Source: Portulaca oleracea
Lineage: Eukaryota; Streptophyta; Magnoliopsida; Caryophyllales; Portulacaceae
DNA: 64,000 bases
Assembly: GCA_029582165.1 (NCBI GenBank)
Contig: CM055874.1
Span: forward strand, 27,798,883-27,862,882
Direction of reading: 5' to 3'
Shown here: piece after piece, positions 56,468-64,000 of the stretch
Layout of the letters: each line of letters begins with the position of its first letter
Position numbering within the stretch: the stretch's first letter is position 1
Program-made: the position numbers and the translations under genes
Notes under the pieces: generated by a model
Told to the model about the DNA's origin: nothing
The model's database searches: none
Seen by the model: only the letters and a program-made list of their open reading frames with translations

Positions 56468-57715
56468 GACTCAGGGGTTCGGCCTTGACACTAGACACAC
56501 ACACACACCAAAAAAAAAAAAAAAACATCCCGATACATGCACGTCCTATTTAACCTACATGGGACTTCTTAAAAGTGCAAGACACCTATATACTGACTCA
56601 GAAAAGACTCACCCATGACATGGGTTCGTATGTATAGATCCTATACTCTATATGATCCTAAGACAAACGACAACATTTTTTACAACAAGGCATTATAAAG
56701 GGTCAAATAAAGTCAAAAATAGCGAATCATCATAAATTCGAAAGTATAAGTGAGTTTTTCTAAATTTGGATGGGCTAAAACCACAAGCCGACCATTTTAA
56801 GAAGAATCTGTCACTTGAACTAATGAACTTATGTTAACTCAAGCTGCATTGGCTATTATTCAGACTAAAATAATGCTCGACACACTAACGGTCTGACTCT
56901 TGACTAGCTAGACACTCTTTTTATGACCCAACATGTTTTACTTATACTCGTGGATAATGGATGTTGTAATGGATTGAATAAAGCCAACAAAAGGTGAGTT
57001 AAAATAGATTCAGTAATCCAATTATCAAGTCCACCATGGATGGACTTCCCAATGGACTAGAACAACACACACATTGTTTAATTATTAGTCAATTTTCTTT
57101 GGACTTTAATTAGAGAATATTGAAAAGGGCTAAGCAAAATCATCAAAAGTGAGTTAAAGTGAATTGATAAACAAAGACAATTAACCTTTTGAAATGGATG
57201 TGCCTAACAACCAGGCCGACTATAAAATTTAACGTTAATTAACTGAGTTTATAAACTCATTTCTTCTCAATCCCAATGATTCTTATGCGAACTAAGACGA
57301 TATCCCTCAATTAGGTCGGACTCTAGTGACGACTTGAAATAAAAGCAACACATATTTACACATAGCATACAACATGACGGGGTATACTAAACCAAGTTTT
57401 TATGTTTAAAAAAAGGGTTTATTGGCTGGATAAAGGCTTAGCAGCTCATGTCTAACCTTGGTACATTATCCTTGTAAGAGTGTTATAATTCAAATGTATG
57501 AGGTGTTGCTCTTAGAAGCTCGAATGGAGACTCCTTAGTGTGATGCATGAGTGGATGTGGTGACTAAGGCTCAATTTGGTGTAAATTTACCATTCTGAGC
57601 ATAGCCGGTTCGAAATCCCATGGGTTAGATATTTGGCTTTATCTAAACCATCGCTTTGAGAGCTCCCACACCAACAAATGGCAAAGGAGTAGCCCGATAT
57701 ATGTAATGCTTCATG
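56468..57715. other. No gene seen; probable gypsy leader/LTR remains
   Basis: Sequence upstream of the gypsy gag. An (AC)n plus poly-A stretch lies at 56492-56525. No LTR pair or primer site could be assigned, and open frames are short and unrecognised. Confidence 0.4.
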
Positions 57716-57723
57716 CCTAAGGG

Positions 57724-58215
57724 TAGAGGTGTTCACGGTGCGGTTTCGGTCTTTCGAAGCGGTGCACCGAATGAAATGGTTTTCTAAAATCATAAATCGG
57801 AACCGGATAACCTGATTTTTCTAAACCGGTGCACCGGATTTAACGGTGCGGTTTCAGCGGTTAACCAGAACCACCTTAATTTCCATCAATATTAGAAAAA
57901 TTATCATTCAATCAACCAAAAAACAAATCCAATAACCCTAAAGTCACTAATTAAGGGGAAACATAAAAAAATCAAAATTGATTCACGTCAACAAGGAATC
58001 TCGCCCCCTATTCTCAAATTAATTTTCAATTTTTCATTTCGTGGAATGGACTGACCCATCTAATTAATTTTTTTAAAGACAGATTCAACAAAAGCATCTG
58101 GTTTTTCCGGTTCGGGGCACCAGATTTTTAAAGCGATATGGTTTCGTCGGTTCACGGTGCGCTTTTACCGGTTTCCGGTTGAATGTGGCGGTTCCAGATT
58201 TTTTTAACACCCTTA
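57724..58215. mobile_element. hAT-type MITE, 8 bp TSD
   Basis: Starts TAGAGGTGTTCACGG and ends (reverse) TAAGGGTGTTAAAAA. Flanks CCTAAGGG (57716-57723) and CTTAAGGG (58216-58223) form an 8 bp duplication with one change. The interior is full of CGGTTT/CCGGTGCACCGG words, common near hAT ends. 492 bp, non-coding. Confidence 0.8.
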
Positions 58216-58223
58216 CTTAAGGG

Positions 58224-61200
58224 TGAATGATCAAGAAGATGTAAAATTAAGCTTTATTTTCCTTACAAAAAATTAAAACACACTAAAAGTTTTTCAAAGT
58301 TTTACCCTCTTTCTAGAAAACACTCCCTAGTGGAGTCTCCAAAATTCTATGGACGTCGTTGGGGTAACTGGTCACCGACCTCCCCGAGGCTTCCCCCTTG
58401 AATAGAGTATGGGTTGCGGAAATCCCGCCGCTTGTTTCTCCATTTGATTTCTTTCTATTTTGTTTTAAGGTTGGAATGTCAGGACTTTGCTGGCTTTTTA
58501 CTTTTTTTATGAAAATATTAGAGGAATTGTATTGCATATTTTATGAATAGTTTAATTGAAAAATAAACTTTCCTTTATCATGAACACTTTGTGAATATTT
58601 GAACCAAATCTGAATTGTGTGGGATCAGTTCACTTTTGGTTCGTCTATGGTCGCCGGCTCGCTTCAAGCTGCCCTCTTCTCTCCTCGAATCAAACCCGGT
58701 TTCAATATCCATTTCATGGTGGATATGGGTCCTTGGAGGGTCGTCATGGCCATCAAGGGGAGCGAGTGTTCCCTTTTATGAAGACCCTAGACCATGGATG
58801 GCATCTTGGATCTTTATCATATCATTCCTGAGCCTTCTGAGGGGCTACGAGATCACCGGCACAAATAACGAAACAACAACACATTTGACTCTCATTTTGG
58901 CGTCAAACGGAGGTAGAAACAACCCAAGGGGTATTTTGGTCTTTTCACCTTTAATAAAGAACAACCTCGGGATGTTTATGATCCTTTTGACATCCAAGGG
59001 CATTTTGGTCATTCGCATTTCCCAAACGTCAGAATGGAAGATCGTGCAAAAGAGAAGAAATAGAAAGACAAGCCAATTTCATGGCAGCAGCAAGAGGTGT
59101 TGGCTGCACAAACATAGGCGCTAGCCGTTCCTCTCAATTTGGTGTGTCACCTTTTTTCCAGCAAGAGGTGCTGGCTGCGCCTACATAGGCACTGGTCATA
59201 CCTCAAATTTGGTAATTGTTGGTATCACTATTGTACGTATTACCAACAACTGAATAATATGATGATAATGTTAGCTTTTTACCATCAGACCCAACTATTT
59301 CTACTGGTATTAATTGTATTTCAATTTTTCATGTGTATAAGGAGGGTAATAGAGCTACTGACTGCTTGGCCAAGTTTGGTTTTTTTTTTTTTTTTCTCCA
59401 ATCAACAGCGTGTTCGAGTTTTAGTCCTTCGGATTCTTTTTCCTATATTTTATTACCAACATTTCTTGAAAAAAATTACCAACATTTAAATTTTTAGTTG
59501 ATAATATAAATTATATTACCAACAATTAGTCGGAGGGAAATTTTAATTAGAATTTCAAAGTAGGATGGAAATATTTACTTAAAATTTCAGCTTCCCCCTT
59601 GAACCAAAAGTCAGGCCTTTGAGTTTGACAAGAAACATTAAAATTTTTATCAAAATGTTACTCATTTTGTGTGCTTCTACACGCATATGTTTCTAGGTCT
59701 CCCTCAGTCTCAGGCAACGCCTCTGACCAGGAGGTTTCATCTTATTCATGGTGCTTTCGTGTGCTTCATTGATGTTTTTGCAGTATACTTTGCGTATTTT
59801 ACTGTCGAAATGCTTAACAAATTAGGCTTCATTGAATGAAAGAAGCAGGATGTTGCGCAGCCGAAAAAGAGAGAAAAAGGACAATGTCGGCGTCGTCAAG
59901 AGACTGAAAAATAGAAGAGTTAGGTCCATAGAGTTGGGAATGGTCGGGGTTTTCACATATTGTCGGCGGCGGTTGTACAGGAAAGTCGGGTGAAATTGAC
60001 GGTGACGCCGACGAGGAGGAGTATGTTGCCTCATTGGCACCCGAGAACCCCTCTTAGGGATATTGCTGCGATTGAGGGGGTATCCTTTTCTAATCCTTTT
60101 TTATTGTTTGTTGGATAGTTTTAAATATTTGTTGTTTGGAATTAGATGGTATTTAATTGTCATGCTAATTGGTAGTTGGTTAGCTGAATTTCTATGTTCA
60201 TACTTGAAAGTATTTGAGAAAATGTGCAGGTTGCCTCATGCTAGGTGAAGAACAATGAGAATAATATGCAGAATGTCTATCTACAACAAACAAATGGAGT
60301 AATTAGACAATACATAGCAATTAATGTTGAAATATTTCAAAGCAAAAAGAATGACTTTGGTAAAGACTTAGGTCCATTGATAATAGCTAAACAGACATGA
60401 TTCGTTTTTTTGGTTATAGTTTCTTAGTTAATGCATGATTGCTTTCATCCTTTTGAATCCCATAGCAGGCATTTTTGTTTGACTGTCACTTTAATGTCAT
60501 ATCTTCTTGAGGAGAGCATATGACTTATCAGGGTTTGCGATAGCAATTTACAGTGGTTTGCCTTAGTGCCTTGTAATGTTATTCAAGTGTAGATTGCTTA
60601 TAGCCATCCCAAATATTGTTTTCTACTTGCTAATGATGTCCTTATTGTTTAATTCTATCAATTTGCAGGCTCTGAATTCAACGATACCAATGGTTTCATC
60701 CTCTGTTCTATCTCTATTATGTCTAATCATTTGTTGTCTTGTATCGGCAACATTGGTTGTTGAGTATGGAGCTGCCAGTATCATTGTGTTCAACCGTGGA
60801 GCTCGATAGGTTAACTACATCCCAACCACTATTGTGGCTCGAAGAGGTACTTAAGATGGCTTAGGCTTTATTAGGTTCTATTTTTCTTCTGATTTAGTTG
60901 CTCATTTTAGTTCTCAAATTTACTGTGTGAACCTTGTAATTTGATTGTGGAAGACACACATGGGTTGTTTAGGCCCTCATACTTTATGAATAAGCCTTTT
61001 ACCTCATGTAGAGAAATGTTTTCTCTTAACATTTAAGATTTATTTTCTATATCAAGAAGTTGTCTTTATTTCTCTTTGGATGGAGAAATGGACCTTTACA
61101 AGAAAGCTATTCTTAAACATCAGTTAGAGGCATCTGGCGTTGATAGTTTAGTATCCAAATTGACAAACTTATTAGTAAATAGAGACTAAAGAAATGTAAG

Positions 61201-62262
61201 TGCTTCAGCTGGAGTCTTCCAAAAGGAAGATGTTAGAATGTTTTGTTAATCTTTTAATTGCATATAATTTTGATGGTTAACATAAGAATGACATTTAACA
61301 TATAGGAAGTTTTCGAAATGATCATGTTGTGTCAAAATTAATGTATTTCCAGGATGATAATAGGACCTAATATTTGGCAGCCACTTAGAGAAAGTTTGTC
61401 CTCTACTTTTAGTTTTCCAATAACTATTATATATACATTTGTTTTGCTTATGGGACGTTCCTTAGCTTGCTACGTCGATATGAAATTGCAAGTGAATTTA
61501 CAATATCATTTTCACATAAATCCTAATTTTATTCAGCTGAACTATTAGTGATTGGAACTCTATTTGTGATCATGATTATTTTGAGATAAGCTTAACTACT
61601 CTGATCCAGTTAGAAACTTAGGTTCTCCTATTCTTTCTTTTTCTGTTTGCCTTTTCTAGGGAAGGGTCGGACAGGTTTTGGTAGTTATAGTACTTGGAGG
61701 AAGCCTTCCATGAACGTCTTTTCTATTTGACAAAGGGAAAGAAAACCTGTAAGGAATCTCTTTGCAAGCAATAGGTGACCACGCCCCAAAATCTAAGACA
61801 TTGTCATAATAATTTTTTTTCCCTTGCTTGGCTTGCTGAGATTCTACCAGACTTTACTGTTTCATTGTATGGATTTATTGTTGTGATTCTGGGTGTGAAG
61901 TTGCTTGTTTTGGTCGCTAAATTTTGTGGGAGTAATATGGTGTGGTATGGGATCAAATGGTAGAAGTTTTGTGGGTGTGTTTAGTGCCAAATCCCCACTG
62001 ATCTTACTAATTTAACCATGTTGTTCTGTTTCATCTTGTAATCCTTTTGCTACTGAATTTCTTCGTTTCAGGTGTCAAAATATGTGTTGGGTGTGGGCAA
62101 ATATCGGGAGTTGTGACTGCTTATTTTGGAAATAAAGTATCTAGTGTTGTTTCTATCACTAGAATTGCTAGTTGGTTTTGTTTCTGTCGCAGAAGAATTT
62201 TGCTGCTGCTGCCTGAGTTGCTGTCAAATTTGATATTTAGGTCGTGTTAAGGTATTAGTGAA
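58224..62262. other. Unassigned region, no recognised gene
   Basis: The longest open frame (58615-59124 plus, 169 residues) and smaller frames (59139-59489, 60576-60809) have no family motif, and I could not link them by convincing splice sites. A near-duplicate of about 54 bp starting CAAGAGGTG lies at 59089-59143 and 59161-59214. Intron-like T-rich stretches with possible CAG acceptors (about 60669, 62072) leave open a low-homology plus-strand gene. Confidence 0.4.
59089..59214. repeat. Pair of 54 bp direct repeats
   Basis: CAAGAGGTGTTGGCTGC... and CAAGAGGTGCTGGCTGC..., about 85% alike, both ending in AAATTTGGT/CAATTTGGT and separated by about 17 bases. Confidence 0.8.
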
Positions 62263-62267
62263 GCTAA

Positions 62268-63024
62268 TGTTAGGGAAATGATATTTGACCAACTTGAGAC
62301 TTCATCATCTTCTCTTGGCTTCTTGATCTTCTTGCGGTATATGTGACAAGATGGAGATTGAACTTAATAACCATACGGTTATTTTGTTTGGACATTGCTA
62401 AGAGACAAGGACGAACACATTTTCCTTAAGAACTATTTACTATACCGTAAATGTTCATAGGGATAAAACTTAGCTCTTATCACACTCAAGAAAATGGTTT
62501 CTCACTTGAATCACTCAAGTATAGCTGCAGTTTAGACAAGAATGAGAGCATGTGATTGTAGAATGATATTGTTGGTGCTCTCAAATGGCTAGTGAATGTC
62601 TCCTATTTATAGAAGAATTCCACCCATCATCATACCCTTTGGTCAAAGGATAATTAAAGACCTTAATGGAGTATTATGACCTAGACTTAGTCAAATAATC
62701 ATAATAATATGGCTGTTGAAATATAATATCGGACTTAAAAACGATATTATTCACTTAATACTTAAGATTATGTAGCCATTAGCATTAAAAACATATTCTG
62801 GCATTCAACACGGTCCGTATTAACCATACCACGGTCCGTGTTGAAGTAACACGGTCGGTGATGCCTTAACACGATCCGTGTTGAGCCCAAAACTATTTTT
62901 ATGTCTTTCTGGAACATCGGTGTTGATCATATTCTTATTGTTTATCTTATGTAAGACGCTTAAACATGTATCACATGATTTTTCATGCTATATTATCTTT
63001 TTTATTCTTGAAATAATTCCAACA
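62268..63024 (-). mobile_element. Solo LTR (copia-like), TSD GCTAA
   Basis: 757 bp, TGTTAGGGAAATG to AATTCCAACA, flanked by GCTAA at 62263-62267 and 63025-63029. The minus-strand TATA box TATAAATAGGAGACATT (about 62598-62616) resembles that of the solo LTR at 16622-17513. On the minus strand four AACACGG-CCGTGTT-like palindromes (62805-62885) lie upstream of that TATA box, in the U3 position. No internal region. Confidence 0.9.
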
Positions 63025-63029
63025 GCTAA

Positions 63030-64000
63030 TAGGAGCTACTTGGGTCGGGTTCTTTGTAACTGAAAACCTTGGGCATGTTGTGCCCCTACTTGCTGAACTT
63101 GTGTAGGTGAAGATTCAAGGCACAGTTTTTTTTAGTTGAGTTACTTTATGTTACTTTCATGTGGTAGCATTTGATTTGGTGGCTAAAATAATCTATTAGC
63201 GGATGTCCAAATTGAGTGGCATGCTTAAGCTTATGTGATTTTGCTGTTGAAAAGGTGTGTATTATTGTGGACTGATCACTTGCCCTATGCTGAACATATA
63301 TGCTCTGCCCTTGGGTTGTTTTTGTTGTTGCATGGTCTACTATTAGCCTACCGCTGCTATATTTTGATGCAAAATACCCGCTGCTAGCCTTTTCCAATGC
63401 CATACTCAATCTGTGCTAGCACCCAGTTTTCCTTCCTGTCCTTTCTTTTTTACCCGTGCCAGGTCAGCTGCTAGTTGTTTTTTATTACTTTGATTTTTTG
63501 GGTATTTGTTTGTTTGATTATTTTGGCATATTGCTTAATGAGGTTGAGAAAGTTATAGAGTTATTTGGGTTTTTAAGTGTTTGTTTAGCTTGGTTGGAGT
63601 TCATTTTGGGCAAGTACTTCGGGGAAACATCTTTCTTCCACACAAAAGAAGGGGTTGTGAGTGTAGGTTGAACAATTTGGATGTATAAATTCATTTGTAT
63701 GCCTAGATTCTTACATCTTCTCTTCATTTGCAAGTGTGATTTGAACTAATATTGTGGTCTTTATCTTGATAAGACCAGTTGTTTCTATGGTTACAGATTC
63801 AAGACGTTGTTGAGATTGTTGATTGTATTCTTGAAGCTACATGGGCATTGTGGTCTTGAAGCTACTTGGGTAGGCAGTGGCATAGAATTCGCAAGTTATT
63901 TACTATTGGGTCTCTCAAGCTAGACTCATAGGCATATGACAATAATTAAATATCAAGTCTTTATATTGTCATGGCTCAAGCATCAAAAGCTTATTATTAT
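63030..64000. other. Unassigned right end
   Basis: T-rich, low-complexity sequence. The frames at 63146-63409 (minus) and 63456-63671 (plus) carry no recognised motif. Nothing further can be supported. Confidence 0.4.

Noticed and set aside
58615..59124. 169-residue open frame as a host gene
   Set aside because: No family motif, another frame over the same part is open too, and no consistent splicing or conservation can be seen.

Overview
This is nuclear DNA of a flowering plant, probably a eudicot. The evidence is AT-rich sequence, long (AAT)n microsatellites, spliced GT-AG introns, and plant-specific transposon classes in nested layers: Helitron, CACTA, MULE/FAR1, PIF/Harbinger and hAT MITEs, Ty1/copia and Ty3/gypsy. 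The species cannot be named from the sequence. There is one convincing host gene, a six-exon minus-strand gene (CDS 30785-33326, 5' UTR exon near 35599-36030). It encodes a 135-residue atypical bHLH protein. Almost everything else is transposon sequence.

Layout. 1-1834: decayed MULE/FAR1-type transposase (minus). 1883-4249: composite Helitron with several tandem 5' termini, carrying a foldback MITE (3454-4015). 4316-13847: gypsy-type solo LTR (TSD ACAAT), split by a nearly intact minus-strand copia element at 5395-11391 (TSD TTGGT). 14035-15436: a second Helitron, followed by Helitron 5' fragments. 15784-18059: remnant of a CACTA transposon with transposase fragment, subterminal repeats and right terminus, holding a solo LTR at 16622-17513 (TSD CCACC). 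18060-18395: a promoter-like host fragment cut off by a decayed minus-strand copia element (18396-21846). 21847-25973: unassigned sequence ending in a Helitron 3' terminus. 26643-28844: a copia 3' LTR fused to an unrelated LTR that ends in an initiator-Met primer binding site. 29676-30015: MULE-type MITE. 30785-36065: the bHLH gene.

36428-52722 is the most informative stretch. A roughly 3.3 kb segment is duplicated in tandem (copy A 36533-39860, copy B 39861-52722). Copy B alone later received a Helitron (40291-41913), a roughly 770 bp insertion (42088-42857), a tiny poly-A insertion with a 17 bp target duplication (43610-43668), and a 7.1 kb gag-only LTR retrotransposon (44290-51417, TSD CTTTC). 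Copy A supplies the empty site for each. 52529-56467: decayed Tat-like gypsy gag/protease, split by a further LTR. 57724-58215: hAT-type MITE. 62268-63024: solo LTR (TSD GCTAA). The rest of the right end has no recognised gene.

The best candidate for something undescribed lies inside the gag-only element. About 15 tandem units of 91-105 bp (45850-47220) each hold a hairpin whose two arms change together from unit to unit. Beside them is a second array of short GACTTNNAAGTC hairpins (47820-48530). Both replace pol and lie downstream of gag in the element's own orientation.
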